Assembly (NCBI RefSeq): GCF_030272615.1
Contig: NC_081409.1
Coordinates: forward strand, 203,549,949-203,613,948
Direction: 5' to 3'
Source of the DNA: Cryptomeria japonica
Taxonomy: Eukaryota > Streptophyta > Pinopsida > Cupressales > Cupressaceae
DNA: 64,000 nucleotides
The position numbers and the translations under genes are program-made. Every line of letters starts with the position of its first letter. Position 1 is the first letter of the stretch. The notes beneath the pieces are model-generated. The model saw only the letters and a program-made list of their open reading frames with translations. It was not told the origin of the DNA and searched no databases. Shown piece by piece: positions 11,962 through 22,911 of this stretch.

Positions 11962-12937
11962 ACCCAAAGGTTCAAACATGAAGTGATACTGTCCTTTACA
12001 TGCTCCATGATGTCTTCTTCATTTACCACATATACTCTCCAAGTGTGATCAAGGAATGATATTGTTATGTAACAAAGGTATAATGTCAAACCTTGTATGC
12101 AATGTGGTTCTTCAATTCTTATCGCATGTTCTTGCATGACAACAAGATGAATGCAACCATGTAAAGATGGGAGATGGCAGATCATCAACATGAGACTCAC
12201 CTTTATTTTGTATCTTCCAAGTTTGCCTTCATATATGCTATCATAGGCTACTGTCCCAAGGTGTGTGACAAACTGAGAACTCCTCTTAAGAGCTGTCAGA
12301 CTTTCCACCTCAAGGCTTCTATTAAAAATTAGACCAGCAACTAAAGTGAAGGCAATGATGTCTGCATGCCCATGCATGAGAAAGAAACCCATCTCATACA
12401 CCTTACCTATCAAGTGAACGTGTCTCCATAAACTCCAATCCAACCCAAAAACTTATGTAGACCTAAATAAATCGGAAAATGCAATGTACAACCATGTAGG
12501 ACAGCCATGTGTCAACCATGAATCCTTGAAAATTATGTCACAACCCAACCAATAAACAACTGCATAAGCATATGAAATAGGTGACAATTCCATAGTTGTA
12601 TTGTAGTTGTCTCCATTAATACCCAAAGTCAAAGCATGAATGGTTGATCCACTAAACATATCACCCATAAAATCATGATACACCTCAATGAAATTGTCAA
12701 CATCACAAATTGATCCATGCCCTTCTTCGACCGCTGGTAAAAAATCAGATTGTTGGCAAATTGAGGTTTCAACCTTTCTTGGATTTGTGCGCATGTGACA
12801 TCACAAGATTGCCATTCCAACTCAAAAAACCAGAACCTTTCCAAGGTGTCTTCATTGCTCTTTCTTGAATCTTTTTTGAGGGAAGATTGTTCCTCCATGA
12901 GTGTTGGTCTATGAGGTGTCTCCTGCTGCAATAACAT
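11962..12937 (-). pseudogene. Middle reading frames of the 4264-15237 element
   Basis: Three overlapping minus-strand open stretches (12937-12629, 12794-12453, 12443-11962) appear to be one protein-coding region cut by frameshifts. Segments such as YWLGCDIIFKDSWLTHGCPTW (12590-12490 region) and CPTWLYIAFSDLFRST look like genuine protein, but I cannot place them in a family. No RT, integrase or RNase H signature is visible. The stretch stops where the copia element begins and seems to resume at 5695. Confidence 0.4.
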
Positions 12938-12957
12938 AAATTCCTAGCTGCTAAAGC

Positions 12958-14178
12958 TTATCTATTTTTCATTACTAACCAACTCCATGGTGTAGTATGC
13001 AAAACAAACCAAACATTATCAAACTGTAAGATCTTCCTATTAGGCAATCTCTCAGTCTCTATAATCAGCTCTCTAAGACAATATGCCTCACGCGATCTTA
13101 ACAAGTATTCCTCCAATGTAATCATGTGTACAAAAGAAGGAATATCAAACATACTAAGGGCAGTCATACCTTTCAAGCAGCTTACATCTACGAGCTTCTT
13201 CTTATGCACCTCATTGTTGATTGATCCTAAAGTTGTAGCACCTATCTCATGACTGAAATTTGCATCTTCATGTGAAAGTTGCCCCATAGGTGTGGCTGCC
13301 TTAGAGAATTGTTTTCCTGATTTGCATTCAAAGCCATGCCTCTCAAGATCAGCTACCTCCTTGACCTCTTCTTCACAAAATTCCCCTTCTGAAGCGTTAT
13401 GCCCCTCCCAAGAGTCATGATGGCATGATATTGAAACATAGGTGGATTCCTTGAGTTCTTCGTGATGGGTTAGGTCTTTCCAATCTGAAATAATGTTATT
13501 TTCCACACACTCTTCCACATATTCTTTCTCAACCATAGATTGATCATTCAAATCATGCTGTTCTAGAAGTCTTTGATCCACAAAACCTTCATATGTATGA
13601 ACAATGTCTCTTTCAACATTGCTTAAATCTGAATTTGTACTCATGGCTACTATTTTGTAATCCTTATTAGTCACAACATCCACATTTGTAGATGCATGTT
13701 CAAGTAACGGCTCTTGGAAAATTAATGTAACGCTATTATTATGCATAACCAAATCAGAATTAACTTCCTCCCTTTCAGCAGCATTACCATAGCTGCCACA
13801 AGTTTCATGTGCCTCTTCTTCAAGTGAATTCTCAGCATTGGAATGATCTATATGCTCATTTTTAGTGACTTCAATGTGTTCATTGTTGTTATGCCTCTTA
13901 TCCATCTTCTTAGCTTCTTCCTCCAAAAACAATTTCTTAAACAATAATAACATATCTGATTGATATTTTTGAAATGCTTGAAAGAAGTCATTCATACCAT
14001 TCATAAGCTCGTCCATATGTCGATCATTTCTTTGTGGACTTATACTATCCCTTCTATCCTTTCTTGATGGACTTGTTCCGCCTTTATCCATTGTTGTAAC
14101 TTTTTTTACCCCTGCTATATGTGACGTTGATTTCGGAAGGAAAGTAGGTGGCAATCTTCCATCTATAATTTTACCCAT
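12958..14178 (-). CDS. Unrecognised protein in gag position of the 4264-15237 element
   Basis: This is a 406-codon open frame starting at ATG 14178, about 315 bp inside the primer-binding site, which is where gag normally starts. The product is hydrophilic and strongly acidic in its middle. An N-terminal Lys/Arg/Ser-rich segment (KDRRDSISPQRNDRH, residues about 40-55) is followed by a short amphipathic helix-like stretch (FFQAFQKYQSDMLLLFKKLF, about 65-85). A long Glu/His/Asn-rich region follows. There is no zinc knuckle and no recognised domain. It could be a highly diverged gag or a protein of unknown role carried by a non-autonomous element. It is intact over its length, unlike the frames after it. 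I see no homologue elsewhere in the window. Confidence 0.5.
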   Translation of the reverse strand: MGKIIDGRLPPTFLPKSTSHIAGVKKVTTMDKGGTSPSRKDRRDSISPQRNDRHMDELMNGMNDFFQAFQKYQSDMLLLFKKLFLEEEAKKMDKRHNNNEHIEVTKNEHIDHSNAENSLEEEAHETCGSYGNAAEREEVNSDLVMHNNSVTLIFQEPLLEHASTNVDVVTNKDYKIVAMSTNSDLSNVERDIVHTYEGFVDQRLLEQHDLNDQSMVEKEYVEECVENNIISDWKDLTHHEELKESTYVSISCHHDSWEGHNASEGEFCEEEVKEVADLERHGFECKSGKQFSKAATPMGQLSHEDANFSHEIGATTLGSINNEVHKKKLVDVSCLKGMTALSMFDIPSFVHMITLEEYLLRSREAYCLRELIIETERLPNRKILQFDNVWFVLHTTPWSWLVMKNR

Positions 14179-14231
14179 TGTTGTGACCTTTTATAAACTT
14201 CTTGTATGTGGCTGAAACAACTGATTTCAAA

Positions 14232-14462
14232 CTGACATGCAACTGATTAGAAGCAACATGCAACCATAATTTTTGACATGCAGCTGATTAGAAGCAACAT
14301 GCAACTGATTAGAAGCAACATGCAACACTCAAAATCAACATGCAACTATTTGGGCAGTCGCCAAATTGACATGCAAGATCTGGGTAGTCGCCAAAACTAA
14401 TATGCAAGTTCACTAAATTGACATGCACTAATCTGGGTATTCACCAAATTGACATGCAACGC
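14232..14462 (-). repeat. Leader repeats between primer-binding site and first ORF
   Basis: Two interleaved short units recur. CAACATGCAACTGATTAGAAG and variants occur at about 14235-14325. TTGACATGCAA..CTGGGTAGTCGCCAAA variants occur at about 14340-14460. They occupy nearly the whole untranslated leader, the region where packaging and dimerisation signals would be expected. Confidence 0.75.
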
Positions 14463-14492
14463 TAAAACTCCAACAGGCTGGCAAGATCACCA

Positions 14493-14504
14493 GCTCCGAT
14501 ACCA
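14493..14504 (-). other. Primer-binding site, initiator tRNA-Met
   Basis: The minus strand reads TGGTATCGGAGC one base inside the 5' LTR, one change from the canonical TGGTATCAGAGC. This fixes the orientation of the 4264-15237 element. Confidence 0.88.
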
Positions 14505-14505
14505 C

Positions 14506-15237
14506 TGTAATATCCCAGACTCAGATATTGCTTCAAATTTGATATGGGTTTTCATTTTTGCTCATATTTTGTTTCATCATAATATAATATTGTGACATGC
14601 AAACATGCAGATTGAACATGCAAGATCAACAATTCAAATTTTCAAATCTAAATAAGCCAATGGTATTCTTTGATATAGAAAAGTATTACTGTTAACAAAC
14701 ACATGCTGCTGTTACAAATCAAAAGATGCCTAATGCCATCAAGTAACACATACTCGGAATGCCTCCATACATAAAATAACAAACCCTCTGAAAATCTGCA
14801 AGATAGATCATCGAATCTCCATGAAAATTGATCAATGATGTGCAATTGTTAGTCTTGAGATGAATTCACCAAGTGGGTTGATCTGAGTTTCCGTCCAAAT
14901 AGCCAAAACCTCTAGGGTGTCCGTCCTAGGGTTTACTGAACTTGCAAGCTAAAACTCTCAAGCTCTCAAGGAAAAGTTTCTTTGAAAATAACAACTCAAG
15001 AATGAATCCTCATTGCACTTTTTCCTCCTTTTATAATACTTTTCTTTTTTGAAAGTAATACTTTATTTTATTTCTCTCTTAATTTATTTTTCCCCTCAAA
15101 AGTTGACTTTACTTTATAATTTGTCATTGACATTATTATAAAGTCATTGATTAATTAAATTTAAATAATCCCATAGGACTTAGGACTATTTAACATTTAA
15201 TTAATCAATTATCACTCGAAGCAAAGAGGACATTACA
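14506..15237 (-). repeat. 5' LTR of the 4264-15237 element
   Basis: On the minus strand it begins TGTAATGTCCTC and ends GGGATATTACA, so the LTR itself has short inverted ends of the TGTAATGTCC type seen in several other LTRs of this window. It pairs with 4264-5006. Confidence 0.87.
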
Positions 15238-15409
15238 CTTATACTATATATTACAAAGAGCTCAATGGATCATTGAAACCAACAATATATCGGTGATTGT
15301 TCTCTTAACTTATTGCTAGCATCACTCATTCTTGCACCAATACACTTGTACATTCATATTGCTTAGGACATATCTATTTCCTCTTATTTATCTAACATTA
15401 GAAATGTTT

Positions 15410-16150
15410 CTTTTTTAGCAAATCTCACCACATAAGCAATTGTCAAAGCATTAGAGATTCCAACTGATCATTCCATGGTATTTAAAACAAAGGAGAGGGC
15501 ATTGAGGCTCTATGATTCTAGAGCAGATGGATTTGCAAAAGTCATCAACCGTAAGTGGATACAGAGTCTAAGCCTCATCATTCCAAGATGCCTAGGCAAC
15601 TTGTTGGGATGGACTTCAAGCAGGAATATAGTAACCTCATGATGTTGTTGAGTTGAATCATGGGATGCCCACAATTATTTGTCTTCGAGATGGATGTTCT
15701 ACTTTACGAAAGAAGTGATGGATGAAGTGAAGGTCGTGCATTGGTCAAGGTTAATCAGTGACAACTTGGATGAACAATTAAGGAATTTGAGACATTCTTA
15801 GTCCTCTTATACGAGCTCTTACATTGTTTACATGTTAGCAAGAATGTCTAGATTTAGAGGTTTGATGTATAAGGAACACATAGGGTGTGGTCCAAGACAA
15901 TTCAAGGTGTACGAATGTTATCCTCAATTGCACCTGCACAATGCTGCTGATTTGAAGAGAGCCAATGACACCTTCACAGGTGAAATTGACCACACTTTGT
16001 TTCGCCAACTTAAACAACTACGCAAAGGAGGTGCAATCTTCAAAGGTTGTGCTAAGAATTTTCACACCATCAAGAAGAACAATGCACGTTCAATGATTGA
16101 AGTTAAGCATCCACATAAAAGGCTTAGACTATCCTTACACTGCAAGTAGA
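15410..16150 (+). pseudogene. Decayed copy of an unrecognised retroelement protein
   Basis: Joining short frames, the translation matches the minus-strand protein at 42279-28546 over several blocks. IPTDHSMVFKTKERALRLYD here pairs with LEPKDMIYKSKEAALAIYED there, a DFKQEYSNLMMLL block with DFKEEFSDLITLL, and MLARMSRFRGLMYKEH with YSLARAKEYTRLMYRG. The longest open part is 15832-16149 (105 codons) and contains ECYPQLHLHNAADLKRANDTF. Stops and frameshifts make it non-functional. The family's role is unknown. Its presence in two LTR-element contexts suggests a retroelement accessory or gag-like protein. The sequence between 15238 and 15410 shows nothing recognisable. Confidence 0.6.
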
Positions 16151-16349
16151 AATCATCTATTTGCAAAAGGTATGAGCAAGTGATTTCACCATAAAACAAT
16201 ATTATCAATCTTGTTCATCTAATAACTTGAAAGAAAATCTAATCTACTTGAAGAAGAGGAAACCATGCAAACTCCCAAAACAATACAAGTAATCACCAAA
16301 ACTTCAATGAGCTACTTTTATTTTGGTAGTTTCTAGCAACAATTTCACG

Positions 16350-18795
16350 GAATTCTCATAAGACCCAACAAGAGCCCATTGGCATCAGCAATAGTTTTGG
16401 TTAAGAAAAAAGATGGAACAATGGGGATGGGTATTGATTATAGGGCCTTAAATAAAAAACAATCAAGAACAAGTATCCAATTCCTAGGATAGATGAATTG
16501 ATTGATGAATTGCACGAGGCTTAGTACTTTTCTATGATAGATTTGAAGTTAGGGTGTCACTAGATTCAAATGAAGAAAGAAGATATTGAGAAGACTGTTT
16601 TCGTGTTTCATTTTGGGCATTTTGAGTTTTTGGTAATGGCCTTTGGATTGACAAATGCTCGAGCCACTTTTCAATTTTGTATAAATTAGGTGTTTAGGAA
16701 ACAGTTGAGGAAATTCGTTTTGATATTTTTCTATGACATCCTGATTTTTAGCAAGACTTGGGAGGAACATATGCAACATCTTGAGGAGGTATTGAGTATC
16801 TTAGAGAGTGAGTCTCTATATGCTAAGGAGTCTATGTGTGACTTTAGGATGACAAAACTTCTCTATTTGGGTCATATTATTAGTGTAGAGGGAGTAAGAG
16901 TGGACCTTGAGAAGATCAAGGCTATTGTTGAATGGCCTACTCCTACAAATTTCATACACCTTAGGGGATTCTTTGGTCTTTGCAGAAGAGGTTCGTCAAA
17001 ATCTTTTCATGGACCGTAGCCTCGCTCACAAATTTGACTATGGTAGCCTTTGAGTGGTTAGATTTAACACAAAATTGTTTTGAGCATTTCAAGTAGGTAA
17101 TGTCTTCATGTCTAGTGTTGGCAATGCTTGATTTTACCAAACCTTTTGAGTTGGATTGTGATGCTTCATGAGAGGGTATAGGAGCAGTTTTGATGTAGGA
17201 GAAGCACCCCATTGCATTTGAGAGCATGAAGCTACGATGTGTGGAGAGGAGCTTCTTTCGATATGACAAAATGATGTTGGCCATTATACATGCCTTGGCC
17301 AAATTTAGGCCATACCTAGTTTGGGGCAAGTTCATCATCAAAACAGACCGCAACAACATCAAATACCCCATGAACCAAAAGGATCTCAACGACAAGCAGC
17401 AAAAGTTGGTTAGCAGATTTCAAGCATACGATTTTGACATTATTAATGTCAAGGGAAAGAAAAATATAGTTGCTAATGCACTTTCTAGGAGATCTCACAT
17501 ATGTTCTTTGACAGGGATTTCTGCTGATTGGAGAGATTTAATTTCAGTAGAGTATGCCAAAGATTCATGGGCAACATGAGTTATAAAGGGCACACTAATG
17601 ATGACAGGTACACAGTGTTTAATGAGTTGATCATATACAAGGATAGAATCTATTTGGCGCCTTCTTCGCAGCTTAAGTTGAAGGTAATGAGGACTTTCCA
17701 TGATGCACCTATGGCTGGTCACCCAAGTTTCTTTAAGACTTATAGGCAGATCTAGGAGAGGTTTACTTAGAAAGGGCTTAAAAACGAAGTCCTTAAATAT
17801 GTCTAAGAGTACCCTACTTGTCAGTGGAATAAGAATGAGCACACGTACCCAGCTGGTTTACTTTAGCTCTTACCCATTCCAAAAAAAAAATGGGAATGTA
17901 TCTCCATGGACTTTATCACAAGGTTACCTAAGGTGTGAGGCAAAGATTGTATTTAGGTGGTGGTTGATAGGTTGACAAAATTTGCAGACTTCTTTGGCAT
18001 TTCAGCGACATACACAACTGCATAGGTAGCTGATATATTCTTCAAGGAGATCTTTGGACTGCGTGGGTTGCCCAAGAGCATTGTGAGTGATAGGGACAAA
18101 AAGTTCCTAAGTATCTTTTGACAAGAGCTCTTCAGGTTGAGTGGGATTAAGCTCACTCCTAGCACTAGTTACCATCCCCAGATTGATGGGTAGACATAGA
18201 TGGTCACCAAATTGGTGGAAGAGTATTTTAGGAACTATGTTTCTGGGTGGTAGAGGGCTTGGATTAAATGGCTGCACCTCAGTGATTATTGTTATAATAC
18301 TGCTCATCACATGTATATTAGGATGTCACCATTCATGGCTTTATACAAATACGAGGCAGCCAACTTCATGGATCTACTATTTGGGAATAGTAGAGTGTCT
18401 AAGGCAAGGGACTTACTACAAGAGAGTCAGGACTCCATGAAGTTATTGAAGGAAAATTTGCAATACGCACATATTCAGTAGAAGTTGTATGCTGATCAAC
18501 ATCTAATAGAGCACAGTTCTAAGGTTGGGGACATGGCTTATTTGAGATTGCAGCCATATAGGTAGTCTACTCTCAAGAAGAGTGGAGTAGAGAAACTCAA
18601 GCCCAGGTTTTATGGACCATTCAGAGTATCTCAATGGGTTGGAGAGGCTGCCTATGAGCTTGAGCTACTGGCTAGCAACTGGGTTCATAATGTTTTTCAT
18701 GTATCTAGGGTCAAGAAGGCACTTGGTGATAATGTGGTTCCCTCATCTGAGTAGCCACTGTTGGATGAGGAGGGGAAGTTGATATTGATACCGGA
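16350..18795 (+). pseudogene. Ty3/gypsy chromovirus pol remnant (RT, RNase H, integrase, partial chromodomain)
   Basis: RT is visible from LVKKKDGTMGMGIDYRALN (about 16395-16450) through YPIPRIDELIDEL, FSMIDLK and [12 protein letters not shown] (about 16640-16680) to the active-site block IFFYDILIFSKTW (16720-16760). There the expected first Asp of the DD pair is Tyr. RNase H follows (about 17120-17500: DYCDAS-like, FIIKTDRNNIKY, KKNIVANALSRR), then integrase (zinc region about 17690-17800, core from VVVDRLTKFA about 17955, STSYHPQIDG about 18155). The C-terminal region VHNVFHVSRVKKALG (about 18690-18725) leads into the first residues of a chromodomain (EAIIDIRYV, about 18785). The reading is cut at a CA microsatellite at 18824. 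Many stops show long decay. It is related in sequence to the remnant at 1165-2238. Gag and LTRs are not recognised. Confidence 0.9.
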
Positions 18796-18823
18796 AGCCA
18801 TAATTGATATCCGGTACGTTCGT

Positions 18824-18960
18824 ACACACACACACACACACATATATATGTATTTTAATTTTTTTTTTTATATATATATGTTATATATATGCATGTCATA
18901 TATTATATATATGTTCAAACATCAAAATTATATATGTTCATAGTTCAAACATACAAATAT
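18824..18960. repeat. (AC)n microsatellite followed by AT-rich simple sequence
   Basis: Ten AC units (18824-18842) are followed by TATATG/TATAT-rich sequence to about 18960. The microsatellite interrupts the chromodomain of the preceding gypsy remnant. Confidence 0.9.
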
Positions 18961-19267
18961 GAAACATACAATGTAACTTTCCCATACAATGATACATAAA
19001 TGATAACAGATAAATCATAAATCATAAATCATAAATCCATAATTACCAATGCCAATAAATAATCTGATATTCATATATCGTAAATGTAATATCATATTCT
19101 TAATTTGCAAAAAAGATAATATTCAAGTTTCGAGTTTCAAGTTTCAAACTGATTCAAGTTTGTTTATACTTTTTTGACTTTTTTGACCTATAATTTTCAT
19201 GTTTGGTTATAATTTTTCGACTTTTATGACCTGTGGGCCCCGTTTTTTGGGAACCCACATGCCTTGG
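18961..19267. other. AT-rich sequence with short direct repeats
   Basis: Three copies of ATAAATC occur at about 19013-19037 and GTTTCAAGTTT-like repeats at 19130-19160. No gene is seen. Confidence 0.4.
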
Positions 19268-19325
19268 TTCTCCTTGGGTTCCAACCTGGCCACCTGGGCC
19301 GGACCCGGGTGGAACCCAAGGAGAA
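19268..19325. repeat. GC-rich inverted repeat (19-bp arms)
   Basis: TTCTCCTTGGGTTCCAACC (19268-19286) is the reverse complement of GGGTGGAACCCAAGGAGAA (19307-19325) with one mismatch, around a 20-bp GC-rich loop. It sits in a GC-rich island (about 19235-19390) surrounded by AT-rich DNA. The island also has several ACCCGGGT/GGACCC motifs. Confidence 0.75.
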
Positions 19326-19390
19326 TCAGGCTCTGACCAGGACCAGGCAAGAACTAGGACCCGGACCCAGCCTTTTTCCCCAAGAACCGG

Positions 19391-21265
19391 TATCTGAGTA
19401 ATTTATATATTATAAATATAATATATGTTAATATTAATATAATTATAACTTATTTTTATATTCATAGTATTCATATTCATATTAATATATTTAAAAATAA
19501 GTTAACATTAATTATTAATACATGATTGATTGCTGCCTCGTTATGCAGATTATTGGCGTATCAAATAAGATACATTCAGACAGACTTAAATCTAGTTTTG
19601 AGCTGAAACATTAGTGTGAGGGTATTATGAAAAAATGTTGGTGGGTTTCAATAGATTTTTATGTAGGTGTATTTACCTTTCATGCGTCTTCGATGTTGGG
19701 TTACTTAGAAACTTTTTCCCATGCAAGTTTTCTTTTTATGGTGAAACCCCCATGCATCATTATTGAATTGGGCACTTTTTCTCAGAGTATGGTAACTGCT
19801 TGAACACCAACAATCTATAGCACTCAAAACAAACCTAGGGGATTGATTGAAGTTCAGAGTAGTGTCATTAATGGTAAGGTATTATGAAAAAATTTCAAAA
19901 TTCTTCGTGGGTTCTCCAATGTTTGTTTGGGATGAATCCACAAACCAAATTGCAAACCTTGGTCACATCTTCAGCTGCACCAGACCAGTATTCAAACCCA
20001 AAATGGATCGTACCTGAACCAGCAAGGTAACAGGGACAAATTGTTAACATAGATTTTTATACAACAAACAAGTGTAATTCTGCTAAACTCACAGGCCATG
20101 TTTTGAGTGGAATATTTATTAGACTTAACTTAAGATTTGGCTTACAAAAATGATAAGAAATGTTGAAATGGACAATTGCTACATATGGTTTTTTTGCGAG
20201 TTGATTTAGCTTTTTTTTAGCAATTAGTTGAATGATTGTGGGAAGGCTAGAAAATTTTGTTGTGTTGTCATCTACAAATAGTGAGTACAGCAATTAGAGT
20301 ACATTGAAATTGGTGAGCGTTGTCTGCCAAACCAAGGCTCAGGCAATGTAATTGTATGAAAAGGATTGTCAGGGTAAGGGCTTTTACAATTTCCTTTATG
20401 GAAGTATTGAAGGGAGGCTAGATAATTGAGATGAAAGGAGTACAAGCTAGAGAGAAATCTTATTTGGGTTCAAGGACATGGTGAAGGGCATCTGTGGGGG
20501 TTTGATTTCTAGCTGGTGCGGACATAAACACATAAAGTGCACATTCTGATCTTATATTTTTGGGTGTTCATTAATGGAGCTTAAATTTCTGAATGTGTTA
20601 AGTGCAGATTCATTTCAGGGTTCTTGGAGTACATTCTAGAGAGGGTGAAGTGCATGGACACTGTCACATACAAAGTGCTTGATGACAAGTGAGCCTCTTT
20701 AGGAAATTCTATTTTTTCTCTTGTACGTTAATGCCACATTGTAAAGAATCTTACATACACATGTAACAAGAGGCAAACTTTTGCTTCTTCATCTTTGAGG
20801 CCAAGTTTACTAATGTATATTTAGTAGAGGACACTCCATACAATTATAAGAATTTGTATCGTTATTTAATTGTCTTATCCATACATAGTTCTAATATATT
20901 GGTTTCACCCCCTTATTTTTGATGTCAAAGCTTTGCATAGCTGTCTGAATCCTGAACCAAAGAAGCAAAACATGGGAAGAATTTGCAATAGTGACCTCAT
21001 AACTGATTTCATTAATGTCCCGCTACTAAGTATGGCAAGTGTGTCCATATTCTTCTTTTTTGTTTTGCATATATAAACAACACCCACAAGGAGATTATGT
21101 GAAACCTTATATTTTTTCCTTTGAATCTAAGCTCTTAACTCTATATCTCTAGTTTCCACTTGCCAGCTCTAATAGGCTATTGTTTTTATATATTGATGTA
21201 AAGGGTAATTGGTTTTCTGACCATATGATTGATTGAGAAACACAAACAAGTGGAAAAGGTATTTA
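19391..21265. other. Unassigned sequence upstream of the NFU exon
   Basis: No gene can be confirmed. A short exon-like piece at about 20621-20693 (after TTTCATTTCAG, open for 23 codons, ending in TGA) has protein-like sequence (VKCMDTVTYKVLDDK) but no recognised family. Part of this stretch may belong to the intron or 5' region of the NFU gene. Confidence 0.3.
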
Positions 21266-22155
21266 TGGGGTGGCCATTTCAATGAATTCAACTGCTCAAG
21301 TGTGGAGCATAGTATGAGTTGTACAACATTGTAATAAATTCCATCACACCGTATCATCAGTGTTAATATAGCTCTAGTGTGATTGTGGTGGACATGGCAC
21401 TCTCCTTCCTCCACTCCACATCATTTTAAAGCTTCTGTTTTCTTAAAGTTATAGCTTAAGTATTGATCATAAATTGTGGTTCATGTTGTTTCCATCTTTA
21501 TGATTTTGTTGGCTGAAAATATTTATTTATTTCAGTCAAGTAATGGATGTTATTGGTTGCAGGTCATTATTCTTCGCTCCACTTTCTACATCTCCTTGAC
21601 TACATATATAGCTATCATTGATTGCACTTTGTCTTTAATTACATGGAGTTTATACTTTATGGATTTACTTGGCTTGCAAACTATGGCCCTTTTGTTGGCT
21701 GTATATCAACATTTAAGTGAATTCAATTGCTGGAATTTTAAGTGTAGTATGAGTGGTACAACATTGTAATAAATTCCATCACACCATATCATAAATACTA
21801 ATGTAGCTCCAGTGTGATTGTGGTGGACATGGTCCACTCCCACCTCTACTTCTCGTCATTATATTACTTCTGTTTGCCAAAAGTTATAGTTTAAATATTG
21901 ATTATAATTTATGTTTTTTATTGCTTCTGTCTTACTGTCTCAGTGATTTCGTTGACTAAAAATATTTATTTATTTTAGTTATAGTCTTGATTGTTATTGG
22001 CTGAAGATCATTGTTCTTTGCTCCATTTTATGGATCTCCTTGACTACAAATATAGCTATCATTGATTGCAGTTACGTCTTAAATTCCCTGGAGTTTATGG
22101 CTATACTTGGATGCAAATGATGGTACTTTAGTTGGCTGTATATAATGTGCTTCTT
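21266..22155. repeat. Tandem duplication, two units of about 440-455 bp
   Basis: Unit one (about 21270-21712) and unit two (about 21713-22155) share GAATTCAAYTGCT, AGTATGAGTKGTACAACATT, TCCATCACACC, GTGTGATTGTGGTGGACATGG and GCTATCATTGATTGCA in the same order. The offset between matching points is 435 bp early in the unit and 454 bp late. Divergence is substantial, so the duplication is old. Confidence 0.85.
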
Positions 22156-22749
22156 CCACTTCAAATAATTTGGTATTGGTTGGAAATGGTCGCTCTTCTT
22201 AAACATCTAAGGGCTAAAGGGTAGCGAGAATGGGTTGATGAGACTCACTTTTGAATCTTGTTGACCTAGCAAATCATATATAACTTTAACAAAAGTAATA
22301 ACAGGGAATGATAGATGAAATAAACTCTCAATCTCAACACCAAAGTGAAACCCCAAAGAGATAAACTCTTCGTACTCTAGATGATTTTTTCAATTCTCTT
22401 TACTGGAAATGGATAGATCTGCATGCTATGACTTCCAAGATTGTATCTGCGGGTTCCTGATACCACACTTCTAATTGCAAACAGTGGTGGAGGCTGTTGG
22501 CTGTATATATACTCATGTTTTTAACTAATTGAGGTTGTCCTACATGTTTCCATTGAGTGCCCATCGCAAGTTAGAGTGCGATTTCTAGTCTTAATTGTTG
22601 AAACTTCCTGGAGATAAGTGGCAATAATCCATTATTGATTTGTGTTGAGGAAGCTAAAAGTATGAAATGCATGCTTAATTGGTCTGAGGCAAAAGGAAAT
22701 TAGCAGCAATTGATTTCTAACTTTATTCTTGTCAATTCTTGATTAGCAG
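22156..22749 (+). other. Intron sequence ending at the NFU exon 3' splice site
   Basis: Non-coding. The last bases, TTATTCTTGTCAATTCTTGATTAGCAG (to 22749), give an acceptable AG acceptor for the exon starting at 22750. An earlier TAG at 22744-22746 is a less likely alternative. Confidence 0.6.
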
Positions 22750-22911
22750 GTCAACGGAGGAGCATGTTTATACAGACTCAGTCAACTCCCAATCCCCTGT
22801 CTTTGATGTTCAGTCCTGGAAAGCCAGTAATGGAAGTTGGAAGTGCAGACTTTCCAAATGCTCGTACAGCGATGGGTTCCCCTTTGGCAAAGGCACTCTT
22901 TGTTATTGATG
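22750..22911 (+). CDS. NFU4/5: NFU iron-sulfur scaffold protein, exon encoding start of Nfu N-domain (partial gene)
   Basis: Two bases of a split codon, 53 codons and one base of the next split codon. The product includes [32 protein letters not shown] and [12 protein letters not shown], the highly conserved start of the mature region of mitochondrial NFU proteins (NFU4/NFU5 in Arabidopsis). Such proteins carry a [4Fe-4S] cluster on a C-terminal CxxC domain and hand it to mitochondrial client enzymes such as lipoate synthase. The ATG at 22764 is internal to the family pattern, since QRRS precedes it as in plant homologues. A mitochondrial presequence should therefore lie in an upstream exon that I could not identify. 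The exon ends GAT-G followed by GTAGGT, a good donor. The coding sequence is intact and joins in phase to 55452. A retained, functional gene is the likeliest reading. Confidence 0.92.

Larger units (their letters stand above)
4264..15237 (-). mobile_element. Gypsy-ended LTR element with unrecognised ORF, split by a copia insertion
   Basis: The two direct repeats (4264-5006, 14506-15237) read as LTRs of a minus-strand element. A primer-binding site for initiator tRNA-Met lies just inside the right LTR (14493-14504), and a polypurine tract lies just inside the left one (5007-5019). The flanks are CTCAT (4259-4263) and CTTAT (15238-15242), a 5-bp target duplication with one change. Removing the copia element (5696-11961) leaves about 4.7 kb. 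No RT, integrase or protease can be recognised, only a long ORF (14178-12958) and decayed downstream reading frames. The polypurine tract and its adjoining palindrome match those of the chromovirus remnants, so this looks like a non-autonomous gypsy derivative that presumably borrows proteins in trans. The LTRs differ by scattered substitutions and a few indels, so it is older than the 31732-41456 element. Confidence 0.8.

Noticed and set aside
4200-15275. Similar flanks ACAAAGARCTCAAT at 4210 and 15254 as ends of a still larger element
   Set aside because: Similarity is about 15 bp and fades quickly; the 5-bp duplication directly at 4264/15237 already defines the element.
19927-20027. Exon-like frame starting ATG AAT CCA and ending before GTAACA (WIVPEPAR)
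   Set aside because: Protein-like, but it has no family match and its phase does not join to the candidate exon at 20621; not enough to call a gene.
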